A stretch of DNA of 64,000 nt from Phyto melanocephala (GCA_941918925.1 OW799236.1:85214213-85278212); one strand, 5' to 3'; shown: positions 32,586 to 47,500, counted from the first letter of the stretch. The notes: generated by a model from the letters alone, not told the origin. A program made the numbers and translations.

Positions 32586-35500
32586 ATGTCATTTGTGCGA
32601 ACAGCAGCAGCAGCGGGCGCTGCAACGGCTGGCAGTGCGGAATCTGTGCAAAAATTTGTTGAGGCTTTGCAATCAGATTTTAAAACACTTTCCTTGGAAA
32701 CCAAAAAGAAATACCCACAAATTAAGGAGGTAATATCAAATACATTTTTTAATAAGATATAAATTCATAAAAGATTTATTTTAATCTGTTTTCACATTCA
32801 AATATAATTATGGGATTAATATGACAAGATCTAAGTAGTTATATGTATATTGATGTTGTATGTCCATAGTACACATGAACATATGTTTGTAAACATAAAG
32901 TTTTTTGAAGTAACCATATATCTGTAGCTTGGTGCTAAAAGGGCCAATGTCACTTTTTTGCTCTTTTGAGTTAATCATTGCATTACATTTGTTTTCTTGC
33001 TCTATTTCATTATGGTAAAACAGCTAAAGTAATACTTAACCCAGAACAGCTTTATAAATAAAATGCTGGCCAATATCACTATGAAAGCAGCTATGACTTA
33101 TGTATCCAACTGAATAATAATAATTTATAAAAATAGCATGTTATCCCTTGTTGGCATTTATTAAAAAACCTTTAACTTTTGCGTCTATTACACAGCTATA
33201 TGTACAATAAATCACACATAATTGATTTTTTAGTAAATATTTATTTAGTACATATATGTATGTATTTACCCCCACTTACTAATATAAATCTATGCTTGTT
33301 TTTCTTTTTCGTCGTGTCTTTTTTAGTCCTGTGAAGAGGCAATTTCAAAATTATCTTCGGCCGGTTCAAATCAGCAGCAATCTGTGTACTATACTGTCAA
33401 TCAAATCTTATATCCTTTAGTACAAGGATGTGAAACGAAAGATTTAAAAATTATTAAAGTAAGTAATTATATTAATATTAGGGTATTATTAATCTTTTTA
33501 ATTGTATATATATACCTAAAGCCTATAGTACATGGAATGTAAAAAGCCACATGCACATGTGGGTCTGACGTCACTAAAATGTTCAGCACTTTGGTTACAT
33601 TTTTTAAAGTAGTCGTAGTGGCTCCATGCGGTAAGATTTTGATATAACACGAAATGTATTTTAGTCTAAAAATGCAAATGAAACACTAGTAGCCGAAGTG
33701 GATATATTTATGCTTTAAGATGACCTCAAAATTACGTCACACCCACATGTGTATGTGGCTTTTAACATTTTTTTTACTACAGGCTTAAGCAACCTTTTCT
33801 CACAAAGTAATCAAAGTTTCATATTGTTTTTTATTTATTATAATACCCTTCACACAGTGAAAAAGGGTTTGTCATTCCGTGTGAAATTTCTACAATTTTC
33901 ATTTCCGACCCCATAAAGTATATATTTTTTGAAAGCTTATGAATAGGGGAGTCGATTAAGCTCTGCCAGTCTGTGCGTCTGTCCGTGTGTATGTTGAAAT
34001 CAACTTTTTGAAGCCTCCCGTTATCGCCTGGACCCGGGTGGGGTATTAAAATATCAGAAATATTCGGGAGTATATCGGTATTGAAAATCAGAAACATCGG
34101 TACATAAACAACTGAGATATGAGCAAAAAACCACGACCACCTCGATTTTTTTTCACAAAAACAACATTACAACAACAACATACATACATACAAACGTGTA
34201 TACTGGTTAGAGAAAACGTGGCATCGAATTCCAGCTGAGCCAAAAAATTTTTTTTTAATTTTTTTTTTTTTATATTTTTTATTTTATATATTATTTATAT
34301 TTTTTTTTAATTTTTTTTTTATTTTTTTTTTGTTTTATATTTATTATTTATATTAATTATTTTTTTTAAATTTATTTTCTTAAATTTTTTTTAAAATTTT
34401 TTTTTAACATACATACGTAAATTTATAATTTTACAATGGGATGTTTTTATATATGTATGTACGTATTTCATATGAGATGAATGGTGATACAAACTACTGT
34501 TATTGCATGACTACACGTTGTGAAGGGTATAAAAGATTCGGCACGGCCGAATATAGCACTCTTACTTGTTTATTTATTTCAAGTTTGGTAACCTAGCCTT
34601 TAGGCCAAAATCGGCTACAAACTTATATTTTCTATTTCTATTTTATTAATTTATTGTAAAAAAAATTGTGGTTTTATTTAGTCTATGTATTTATTTATTT
34701 TTATTTATTTATTTATTTAATGTATTTAATGTATTTACAGTTTAATAATAAGAACAAAAACTTATTCAATTTTTTTACAAAAATAAAAACAAAAGTAAGT
34801 TCAAATATGACTTTTATAAGTACTTTGTATAATAACCTTTATTTCTTATAACCTCACCGTTGTAGCATAGATTCTACAAGATTTCTAAGTACTGTTGTGT
34901 TGTATTGATTCCCACTCAATTGAAGAGCTCATCTTTGTTTTTTAAAAGACGAGTTCCGATCATTCTCTTTAATATCCCAAAAAGGTTCTCAATGGTATTA
35001 AAGTCGGGAGATTGTGATGGACAATCCAATGATTGAATCCAATTTCCAAACATCCAACTTTTGACCAACATTGACGAATGTTTTTGGTCATTATTATGCT
35101 GAAACGTCCATCGAACTGGCATTTTCCATTCAGCATATTCGTTCATGTGGTTGGCTAAATGTCTTTGTAAACAAATCGGTCAAATTTTGTGTTGATTTCA
35201 ATAAAAGAACCAAACCCCTTCGCTTAAAAGCAGGTCCACACTTTAGCAATGTAAATTTGGTATTGACCTTTTTTAAAACTCTCTTGAAAGCTTTATCGTA
35301 GCATTTACGTGATATTGCTATGATTATTGAGAACAGATATATATCGCACAAAATCAATCAAAATATTACTTTTCGTTGTCAAAATAAACGGGACTTAATA
35401 ACTATGTTAAAATATTTATATATATCAATACAACAAGTTTCGAACAGTTATGAACATTACATTGATTTTTATTTATTTATTTATTTAATAATTAATAGAG

Positions 35501-38500
35501 CCCTTGTGGGCCATATATGATTAATATAAATGTTATAATTATGCAATGAAATAAAAATATGTATATATAGACAAATGAAGTAAATATATCTATATATATA
35601 AAAGTGAAAATCTGTGTGTGTGTGTTAGCTATAGACTCCGAAACTGTAAAACCGATCGGACTCAAACCTTGGGAAGTTGTTGTACACATACCAGGGAGTG
35701 TTTATAGGTGAAAAAAAGTGGGCGGGGCCACGCCCATAAAAATTAGTTATCAGTTTTAGCTACTTGCACTTGACCGATTTTGCTGAAACTTTGCACACAT
35801 ATTGAGCTGTCATGACTTAATAATTCGTGATAAAAAAAAGTGGGCGGGGCCACGCCCCTAAAAAAGTTTTAATTTTGAGCTACTTGCACTGGACCGATTT
35901 TTCTGAAACTTTGCACACATACTAAGCTGTCATAACCATATAATTTCGTGATTAGAAAAGTGGGCAGGGCCACGCCCATAAAAAAAGGTTATAATTATGA
36001 GGTACTAGCACCAGACCGATTTTTCTGAAACTTTGCACACATATCGAGCTGTCATGACTAAATAATTTCGTGATTAGAAAAGTGGGCAGTGCCACGCCCA
36101 TAAAAAAAAGGTATCATTTTAAGGTACTTGCACTGGACCGATTATTCTGAAACTTTACACACATATTGAGCTGTTATGACTTTACAATTTCGTGATTAGA
36201 AAAGTGGGCAGGGCCACGCCCATAAAAACAATTTTAATTTTGAGGTACTTGCACTGGTCCGATTCTTCTGAAACTTTGCACACATATTGAGCTGTTATGA
36301 CTTTACAATTTCGTGACTAGAAAAGTGGGCAATGACACGCCCATAAAAAAATTATAATTTTTATGTTTTTGCACTTGATATTCAATTAAAATTCAGAATG
36401 CATTTCGATTCATTAAGGGGCGTAGCAACGCGCGCAGAGTTTGGCTAGTATATAATATACAAGAGAAAAAAAAAATTAACAATTTAATAACAGCAAAGTA
36501 AGGCCATATTTATCAGTACTAAACAGCAGTTAATAATCTTTAAAAAAAATTAATAATTTTCCTTTTAAATTATAAGGTAAGTCATTCCATAGTCTACAAG
36601 CTCTAACCAAAAAAGATCTTTGTTTTATGATTTTTTAAAGCAAATGCAATATAACTTTTAATGCTATTATTATTAGAGTACCAGTGCATAATTTAATTAA
36701 AATTACAAGATTTGCTTTCAGTAAATGAATCCATGAAAAAAATATAAAACTTTAAATTCTTTGTCAGACAAAGTTGCTTACATTTCGAACATATTTACAT
36801 GTAAAATTTAAAGACATTTTTTATCTGTACTAAAAGTTGTTTGGCCTTGTAGGCTTTTTTTATATTACTATGAACTTATATAAATAAATAAATAAAAATA
36901 TCCCCAACAAAATAGAACAAGATTCTTAATATTCCGCTTATCGTTTATATTTTATATACATACATACATAATGTATGTATGAATATTAAAAAACTAATTT
37001 CTTTCTTTGGCCTAGTTCTGTTTGGGCATGATGCAACGACTTATCACTCAGCAAGTGGTTGATCAAAAAGGTGCTCGCTACATAACCGATGCACTATGGA
37101 TGTTAATGGAACACAACATAGAAGAAGTTAAAGTCTTACAGACCGTTACATTGCTACTGACCACTAACACGGTGGTACATGGTGATACTTTAGCTAAATC
37201 GCTTGTCTTATGTTTTCGCCTTCATTATACGAAAAATTCGACAATTGTTAATACTGCTGGCGCGACTATACGTCAGTTAGTATCGTTGGTTTTTGAACGT
37301 GTCTATTTAGAAAAGGATTCCTTAACTTCAATACAGCAAAAGAATGCGACGGACAATATAGTGGAGATTGATGTTAGTGGCAATAGTGTTACCGGTGGAG
37401 GTGCGAACGTAACCGGTGCTGCCCATGAAATGACAACTTTTGCCTCTGATGCCTTCTTTCTATTTCAGGTGAGTCTCATAAAAGTTAATGAAACATATAT
37501 TTCAGTTATAACTCAATGCAGTTAATAAAAACTAAGTGTAAAAACTCTATACCATAATAAAGTAAAGCAATTTATAAAAAAGCCACAAAACAAAGCTTAA
37601 AGAAGAAAAAGAAACAAACAAAAATATTTTTGTGTTAAACTCTTTCAATCTACATATTATCATGTCATAATCATAATTATTTAAAAATTATATCTTGTCT
37701 ACTGTCATAAAATTAAACATTTTAAAATACATAAACTTTTTACAGTCATTCATAAGATAAAACTAGTTTGTATATAAGGTACAGATCAGGGTACACCTAT
37801 ACAGGTGGCGGTGCCAACCCAGCTGATTATTTTTTTGTGAGCCAATGTTTGTAAAACTCTATATAAAAAAAAAAGAGATTTTAGTACCAAGAATTGTCAA
37901 ACTCCATATAAAAAAAAAGAGAGACAAAAATTGCTCTCCTTTATGCTATCACCTTACTTAATTACACCATGGTACAGATGTCAATTATGAGTGTAGTATA
38001 TTTTACATTCATATTTTAACAAATATTTCTATTCTTCTCGCTCTAATCAACTTCGAAAAAAATACACAATGTAAACACACTTATAAAAGTTGCTTAGTGA
38101 TTTGACTATTCACTAGGTATGTAATGAGTTTTTCTGTTGATAAAAAGTGTATTTGTTTTCAACATTTTGTGTTTTAATTTATTTTTGTGTTTATCAGTAA
38201 TTCGCATTGTTTAGATTATAAATACATAAACTTGTATCAGAGAATGCCATTTTTCAAATGATTAAATATTTACATTAAATTAGATTGATAAGGAGGATAC
38301 AGGAAATAGGAAGCTTTCAGAAGTTTTCAGTTTGGAGTACCCTACGGTCCCTTCAGTAATAGAAGGAAGAAAAAGTATTAGGAATAGAGCAAGCTAAAGA
38401 TAAAAGAAAAAGCCAGTAAGAGTGCTATAGTCGGCCGTGCCGAATCTGATAATACCCTTCACCATCATTTACATAGGTATAATCACACATCGTAGCTTAA

Positions 38501-41500
38501 CCTATATTTCATGTTATACGCCATTTTTCTTTATTATTTCCAACGTCATTCTTGGTTTTGAATTTTCACTTAGTTATCTGTATTCTACTAGTCAAGCCCT
38601 TTCATTTGATACCCATATTGATGGGGTTAAAAAAATTTGTTTCGCTATTTTGTTTTAGACGCCATCTTGGATTTTACATTTTGCAATAATTTATTGTATT
38701 CTACTGGTTAAGCCCTTTCATTTGATATCAATTTTGAGGAGGTTCAAGAAATTACTTTTTAAAATACCAGATTTGACCCATATATAGATTTATTGTCCGC
38801 CATTTTGTAGTGGCGGCCAACATGAATTTACCTTTTTTTTATATTGCTTATATTGCGCTAGTCAAGTCGTTTCAGATGATATTAATATTGACTCTCTCTG
38901 TTGTCTAGAAGCTGAAAAAATTGATTTTAGTTTGTAAAGTTTTGAAATATATATTTTTCAAAAAAAAATTTTGCCTATAACTTTACCGATTACCTATTAA
39001 ATATTTGTGAATTTATAGTACTACTTGTTTTGATTTTTAATTTCAGATATAATGCCAAACACAAAATCCTCATTTTCTGTGTAAAATACGTTAAAATTAG
39101 GTAATATCGTAAAAATTTGGGAATTTTGTATTTGGGGATTTTGTATTTGGGGATTTTGTGTTTGGGGATTTTGTGTTTGGGGTTTTTAATTTTGGAAATT
39201 ATGTGGTACACCCAAAAAAGAGAAACTTGTCGGCAAAAAACTGCATAAACGTAACGTGGAAAGATTTTCTAGCCAAATGAGATATAGGTCTAAATGCAAA
39301 ATGGAACTTTTTTAAATCAATATGCCGTGCTATACAAACGTATGGTGCACAAATATGGGGTTTTTCGCTATTTGAAGACGTAGATAAGCTACAACGATAT
39401 TTTGCTAAAAAAGTTTTGAAATTGCCACCATTTACACACACATATGCTTTGATGTTAGAAACAGGTATGGAAAATAATAATAATTACATTTACACACTCG
39501 ACCTACACCTCCGATATATCATAAAAACGTTATATGATTACGATAATAATCGATTACCAAACCAGCTTACAAAACATGTAATACAGAAAGGAACGTATTG
39601 GTATGAGCACATTGACTCGTTGTCTAGAGACGTTAACGCAACTGGAATATCACAATGTGTAACAAAAGAAAGTTGGGAACTTCTGCGATGCAATATTATT
39701 ACTGGCTTAAAAATAAAGGAGATGGAGTTGTACTTAGATAAGGCAGCTAGTAAAAGTCGTTTTTATTCAAAACTGAAGTACATAGAGCCGCAATCTTACT
39801 TGGAAATTAGAAATATGACAGAATTAAGTTATATATTCAAAGCTAGATGTGATTTAATTGAGTTGAATGGAACAAGGGATCAGCAAAACAGACCCCGTAT
39901 ATGCTCCTTATGCAATCTAAACGAAACCGAAAACATTCTGCATTTTATAGCCAAATGCCCTATATTAGGACAAATAAAATTCCAAAACTTAAAAAAAAAA
40001 CTATCTTAACAGAAAATGAGTTGATTAATATTCTAAATGGTAAAGACAACTTTAAATATTTATCCCGCTATATTATAAATGCGATAGGCTACAGAAAGAT
40101 ATTAATAACTGAATTTAATTATTAATTTTTATGTAACATAAAACAATATTTGTACCCTTGTGCATCACAGGTGAAGGGTATAATTAGAGAAAAAACTACG
40201 AACTATCGATGAATAAAATCTGGAAAAATAATAAAAATATATAAAATTCGTACACACAGACGTGACTTTTGGCCCATCCTTTATAACAAAAAAGTGAGAT
40301 AATAAAATGAGAGAGGGGAATAAGCAAAATACAAAAACAACAATTCAATTCAATTCAAAAAAGTTTTCATTCATATTACTGAATATAAGCATGAAATTTT
40401 AAACATGAGTTATTTAAGAAAATCATGAATATGCCGTTCTCTGCTCTGTATTCCAGTTTCACTAAAAAATTGTTAGTGTAAAATTTTTCTGATAGGCGAG
40501 CACATAAACTATTTTTAGTTAACAGTTTCATCATAACACTCAATTATTAGTAATGTGATGTCATGTGTTTATTATACCCTTCACCTATAGTATCAAGGGT
40601 ATATATAGATCTTTCATTCCATTTGTTATTTCTGCAATATTCATTTTCGACCCCATAAAGTATATATTTTCTGAAATTTTATGATTAAGGGAATCGATTG
40701 AGCCATGTTCATCTGTCCGTGTGTTAGTTGAAATCAACTTTGAAAGGCCCCCTCTTGTTGCACAGATCTTTATGTTGTATCATCTTCTTTGATATATTCG
40801 ATAATGAATCGCTTTTGAAATTCAGCACTATCGTCCCATAACTTTTTGAGATATGAGCAAAAAAACACGATTGTCTCCGTTTTTTCTATATTTTTATTGA
40901 ATCCTAGACATGTTAGCTTCGTAAAAAAATTTCGACAAATCGGTCAGTTATAGGCAAAAATTATATATATTCATTTTTTAAATATACCAAGTTACTCAAG
41001 GTCCTAAAAAATTTTTCGAAAATTACTGCTGTGAAAACATAAGAAATTGTTTTGAAACTAACTGAGATATAAGCACCAAAATATAAATGCTTCGGTGTTT
41101 TTCCTAAAGTTTTTCAGCAAAAATCGATTTTTTTCAGCTTCTAGACAACTGGTCGATATGACTATCAAATGAAAGAGCTTGACTATCAAAATATACTATA
41201 GAAAATTTAAAATCCATGATGTCCGCCACTACAAAAGGACATGCAATGAATTTTTATATATACATATATAAGCCAAATCTAGTATTCAAAATTTTACCCC
41301 CCATTAACCTCCTCAATATTGGCATTGAATAAAAGAACTTGACCATTAGAATGCGGTAAACTATGAAGAAGAAAAAATCCAAGATGGCGGATATATACGA
41401 CAAATATAGTAATTACGGCTTTGACTTTTTCAGCCCCGACAATATTGATATTTAATGAAAGGCATCGTCAGTAGAATACAGTAAACTATGATTAGGTTAA

Positions 41501-44500
41501 AATCAAAGATGGCTTCTGAAACAAAATGTCGGATAATTTTTTTCTTAACACCATCAATATGGGTATCAAATGAAAGTGCTTGACTAGTTGAATTAGGTTA
41601 ACTAATGTAAAAATTCCAAAATCAAAGTTTGCGCTGGAAATAAAACAAAATGGCGTATAAACATTATATATGAAATTCAAGCTACTCTACGATGTGGTCA
41701 TTATAACTATGTGCATTATGGTAAAGTGCATTTTGAAAAATAGGATTAATATAGCACTCTTACTTGTGTTTATTTAGAATTTTTAATATTCTAAACAATT
41801 TTGTAAAAAACCATAAAGAACTAATTTTAAACAATAATAATTTGTAGTAAGTAATGCATAGGAAAAGGCATATTAGTAATATTTTGTACAATACTTGCAT
41901 ACAACAATTTGACCTATGTTTATAGAATGTCGTTAAAATACATCAGGGTCCAAATTACGGCATTCGACCACGATCGAAATTTTACTCGAACGATCGATAT
42001 TGAAAAGTTAAAACTATTGTCAATTTTTTTTATGTTGAAGTGAATTTCTTACTACATTCAAAACGTATTAAAATTCTTTTTAACAGGATCTTGTGCATTT
42101 GGTTAATGCCGACCCTCCACTGTGGCTAGTGGGCATGAATGAAATGACGCGCACTTTTGGTCTAGAACTCTTGGAAGCTGTTCTCAGTAATTTCAGTGCG
42201 GTTTTTCACGAAAATCGTGATTTTCGCCTATTACTCAAAGAACGTGTGTGTGCTTTGGTCATAAAACTTTTTTCGCCCAACGTTAAACACCGTTCGCTGC
42301 CAACGCAAAACGTTAATGGCAATGCCAATACACCAAACGATAAACCCTACTTTCCCATCAGTATGCGTTTGCTAAGACTAGTGGCTATACTGATACAAAA
42401 ATATCACACGATTCTAGTAACAGAATGCGAAATATTTCTCTCCTTAATTATAAAATTTCTCGATCCCGATAAGCCACACTGGCAACGAGCTCTAGCTTTA
42501 GAAGTTATACACAAACTGGCTACAAAACCATCATTGGTTGCATTCTTTTGCAAATCGTACGATTGTAAGAATCATGCAACAAATATTGTACAGGATATGA
42601 TTACGGCACTGGGTACATATGTGCGTTATTCATTAATTAATTCGGCGGCATGTAAGTACCTAAATATGTTTTAAGCTCTACTTTTATTTTGTTTATTTGT
42701 TTCGATTTTCAGTATTAAATGGCCAACAAAATGGTGCCCAACAATTGAATTCTCTAACCGCCCATAATTCCAACAATCAATGCGGTTTCGTATTTCGTGG
42801 TGCTTATATGTCCCTGGTAGCCACATTTGCTCCAGGTCTTGCTAAGGCGGTGTAGTAAGTATTAGTGTTGTCTATTTTAAACACTGTTATTTGTTTCTAT
42901 TTTTGAAACTTTTTAGTTTGGAAATGTTAGATAAATTGGAGGCCCCTAATATACCCGATAGCTATGGCATTTCTGTAGCTTATGCCATACTCTTGGATAT
43001 AACACGCTCTATAGGAGGTGTAATACAGCGAACACCAGAAATGGTAGGTGAAATACATTTTATAAACAATTTCGTTTGCTTCGATTGATTACAAAATTCT
43101 AGCATCCCACACATAATATGACGATAATTACGGAGGAAGAACATAAGCCCTTATGTCTACAACTAATTAACTCCACTTGGTCTGGTCTGTTATCCGCATT
43201 TGTGCCCTTAGTTGATGCTTCTATCGACGAGGCGACCACCGATAATATTTTAAAGGCCATGCAAAATTATGCTGCTCTATGTGGTATTATGGATTTACTC
43301 AATTCACGCGATGCTTTTATTATGGCCATATGTCGTGCTTCATTTCCACCCCACTATGCCATGTCCATATTTGCCAATAATTCGTACATGGATGTAGATT
43401 TGCGCTGTCATGTCCGTTCGAATAGTCAAGATATTAATAATCAGTTTATGAGCTCTTGTCAAGATTCGGGCGACTTTCGCCAGCAAATTGTTGCGGTGGG
43501 CACACCACTGCCCAGTGCCTCACTGCCACATAGTGTAATGCAAGCGCCTGTTATGCTAACTACCAAAAATTTGCAGTGTATGCGTGCTATATTGTTTTTG
43601 GCACACAGTAATGGCAGTATTTTGGGCACCTCATGGCATATTGTCTTACAGACACTTCAGCATTTGGTGTGGATATTGGGTTTGAAACCCTCGACGGGTG
43701 GCAGTTTGCAAGCATTCCCCAAACCGGCTGTAGAGGCTAATGTGGGCATACAAACAGCCGTAATGGCTGATCTACCAGTATTATCGCAGATGTTAAGTCA
43801 ACTCTTCGAATCAAGCCAGTATTTAGATGATGTGGCTTTGCATCATTTAATCGATGCTCTATGCAAATTGTCGCATGAAGCCATGGAATTGGCCTATGCA
43901 AATAGGGTAAGTGAATTTAAATTACTGCAAATATTGAACAACTATATAAAGTTGTTTATCTTTGCTTTCAACAGGAACCTTCCCTTTTTGCGGTAGCCAA
44001 ACTTTTAGAAACGGGTTTGGTAAATATGCCTCGCATTGAAGTATTATGGCGTCCTTTAACCAATCATCTCTTGGAAGTGTGCCAACATCGTCACATACGT
44101 ATGCGCGAATGGGGTGTGGAGGCCATAACATATTTGGTAAAATCTGCCCTACAGTATAAGCACAGCCAACCCCTAAAGGAAAATATGGTAGACTTATTCT
44201 TCAAAAAAATTTTATTAAAACAATTTCTTAATTATTCCTGCTTTAAACTAGAATTTGCAAACCATGCTTTTAAGCCCGCTCTCGGAATTGTCTACCGTGC
44301 CCCATGCCGATGTACGGCAAAGACAATTGGATTGTGTGTTACAAATTTTAAATGGAGCTGGTGAGATCTTGTCATACGGCTGGCCAGCTATTATAGAAAT
44401 TATAGGGGCTGTTAATGAACATCATGGAGAACCCTTGATACGTACTGCATTTCAATGTCTGCAATTGGTAATAACCGACTTTTTGACTGTTATGCCCTGG

Positions 44501-47500
44501 CGTTGTTTGCCGTTGTGTATCAGCACGGCAGCCAAGTTTGGCTCACAAACCCAGGAACTTAACATTTCCCTAACGGCCATTGGATTAATGGTGAGTTAAA
44601 TTTGTTAACTCTTGTAAAACTCTATTTAATTAAATTTTATTTTATTTAAATTTTAGTGGAATATCTCTGACTTTTTCAATCAAAATCAAGACAAACTAAT
44701 GTCTACCCAAATAGATGATTCAACAATTTTACCAGATTTTCCTGGTACCGTTAAAATGCCACAATTTGATAAGTTATGGATGTGTTTATATGCCAAATTA
44801 GGTAATTATTGTTTTGAATAAATAGTTAAGGAATAAATCTCATCTGTAAACATGTTTTGCAAGTCTTCTGTAGACATTTTTAAGGGGTTTTTTAATTTTT
44901 TTTTTTTTTTTGTGCACAAGTCTTATTGGACGAGTTTCTGTTGAGAACAAGAATACAAAAATTAACAACTCAAACTTAAGCTTTTTTTGTTGTAAATGAA
45001 TTTTCTAAGCTTTTTTATAATTAAGAGGTTTAATGAAAATAGCTCGTTTAAATAAAACTAAAAAGCATTATTTGAATTTTACTTTTAAAGGCGAACTTTG
45101 TGTTGATTCCCGTCCGGCAGTACGCAAATCCGCTGGACAAACTTTATTCTCCACGATATCAGCGCATGGCAGTCTCTTAAATCCCCCCACCTGGCAGGCA
45201 TTAGTTTGGCAAGTTCTGTTTCCTTTACTGGACAATGTTAGAGCCCTATCCAGCTCGGCCAGCAATGAAAAAGTCGACGCCAGTGGCAATATTTTAATAC
45301 ATCATTCCCGCAATACTGCCCAAAAACAATGGGCGGAAACACAAGTTTTAACTCTTTCGGGAGTTTGTAGAGTAAGTTTTAAATTTCCAAAAAGAAAAGC
45401 TTAATAAAACACGTCCTTCTCTCTCCCAAGGTTTTTAACACAAAACGTGATTTGATACAAATGCTGGGCGACTTTGATCGTGCCTGGTCTTTAATTTTAG
45501 AGTTCATACAAAACGCGGCTTTAAGTAAAAATGGTGAAGTGTCATTGGCCGCTTTGAAATCTCTACAAGAAATCATGTATCATAATGCCGATCCCAAGCA
45601 GTGCAATAAAACTGAGGTGAACGCTGGTGGTAGTGGTGATAAAGCCAAATTAAAAAGTAAAGAAATTTGGAATGTAAGTACTGATTCTTGCAATCACTTT
45701 GAACGGACTTATTTTATATTGTTTCTATTAAAGATTGCCTGGAAAATTTGGCTTAACATTGGCATGGAGAGCACCAAAATGTCAGCTAAATCGCAAGACT
45801 CCAGTCAAGAAGAATTCTATATACCCAGTCAGGCATATTTGACAGCACTGATGCAAATCTTTCCGGCCATATTTCAGCAAATACAAAAAAGGTGAGTAGA
45901 TAATACAAATTTAGAAATAAAAGGCATAACAAATCTATTGGCCAATTCAAAGTGGCTGCATATCAGTCATATTTGTACTATTTCATATTATTTTATGCAT
46001 GCATACAATTTTTGTTAGTAATTTCCATACAAAAAAAATAATATGACTACACTTTTGCTTCCTATGTATAAGAAATTATTTATGTCATATTTTAAACCAT
46101 ACTGTCTCTTAGAGACAATTTCTTCGCTTCTCACCTCTCAGAGAGAATATTTTCTATTTTCTTCTTTCCTGTATACGTACAAATTTTAACAGCTTCATCT
46201 CTTTGTCTTCTTTTTTGTATTTAATACATAATTTGTTAACAAAAGGTGTTCAAAGTCAATAGTCATATTAATATGAATTATATGACATAGTACAATATTA
46301 AAGTCTACTTTGAATTGGCATTATCTACATAAAAGTGAAACTCTGTCTGTCTGTGTGTGTGTATGTGTTAGCTATAGACTCCGAAACCGTAAATCCGATC
46401 GGAATCTAAATTTGGAAAGTTGTTGTACACATTCCAGAGAGTGTTTATGGGTAGTAAAAAGTGGGCGGGGCCACGCCCATAAAAAATTAGTTATCATTTT
46501 TAGCTACTTGCACTGGACCGATTTTCCTGAAACTTTGCACACATATTGAGCTGTCATGACTATATAATTTCGTGATTAGAAAAGTAGGCAGGGCCATGCC
46601 TATAAAAAAAAAGTTATAATTTTGAGGTACTTGCACTGGACCGATTTTTCTGAAACTTTTCACACACATACTAAACTCTCATGATTATACAATTTCGTGA
46701 TTAGAAGAGTGGGCAGTGTCACGCCCATAAAAAAAGTTATCATTTTCATTTACTTGAACTTCACCGATTTTTCTGAAATTTTGCACACATATTGAGCTGT
46801 CATGATTAAATAATTTCGTGATTATAAAAGTAGGCGGGACCACGCCCATAAAAAAGTTATAATTTTTAGGTACTTGCACTGGACTAATTTTTCTGAAACT
46901 TTGCACACACATACAATTTCGTGATTAGAAGAGTGGGCAGTGCCACGCCCATTAAAAAAAAGTTATAATTTTTAGCTTTTTGCACTTGATATTCAATTAA
47001 AATTCAGAATGCATTTTTATTCATTAAGGGGCGTAGCAATGCGGCCGGGCTTGGCTAGTTATATATAAACAAAATATAAAGGTCATAGACTTTATTAATT
47101 TTATTTTGGCTCTAGTTCATTTTTAATATTAAATTTCTAATCATTAAATGAAGAAATCAATTTTTATTTGTGATTATGAAAGAATATATTGGAAAAGTAA
47201 GTTTTAATCCCGACACCAGCCGAGTGAAATGCATTTTCGAAACCAGCTACGGTTTCATCATCAGCACTCTTTGATCGGAATGTCTTAGTGTTGGATGTAA
47301 ATATCATCTATTTAACTCACAAGTTTATGCGAAAATTGATTTTGTTAGTTAAACTTCACATACAAATTCATATTTTTTGCTGTAGTGAGTGAGAACGAAA
47401 TTTACCAAACTTAAGCTTTTCCCCCTTTTGTTATTCTTTTCAATTATCACATTAGTCATATACAAAAATACATTGTCGGTCAATTAAAGCTTTTTTGTGC

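Larger units (their letters stand above)
38413..40182 (+). mobile_element. DINE-like element containing a LINE tail (mon2 intron 3)
   Basis: The 5' end CCAGTAAGAGTGCTATAGTC and hairpin CGGCCGTGCCG are followed by CCCTTTCATTTGATA units (38575-38880), then LINE-derived coding sequence. The 3' terminal hairpin ACCCTTGTGCATCACAGGTG ends at about 40182. The usual CATAAAGTATATA/GTCCGT block is missing and replaced by the LINE segment. Confidence 0.65.

Noticed and set aside
38990..39211. Lys/Pro-rich reverse frame ([10 protein letters not shown])
   Set aside because: Translation of the 16-bp minisatellite at 39117-39186.
45033..45090. Upstream extension of mon2 exon 11 (frame open from 45033)
   Set aside because: The acceptor AAAG at 45087-45090 and phase 1 joining with exon 10 give the family-conserved KLGELCVD; the extension has no homology.
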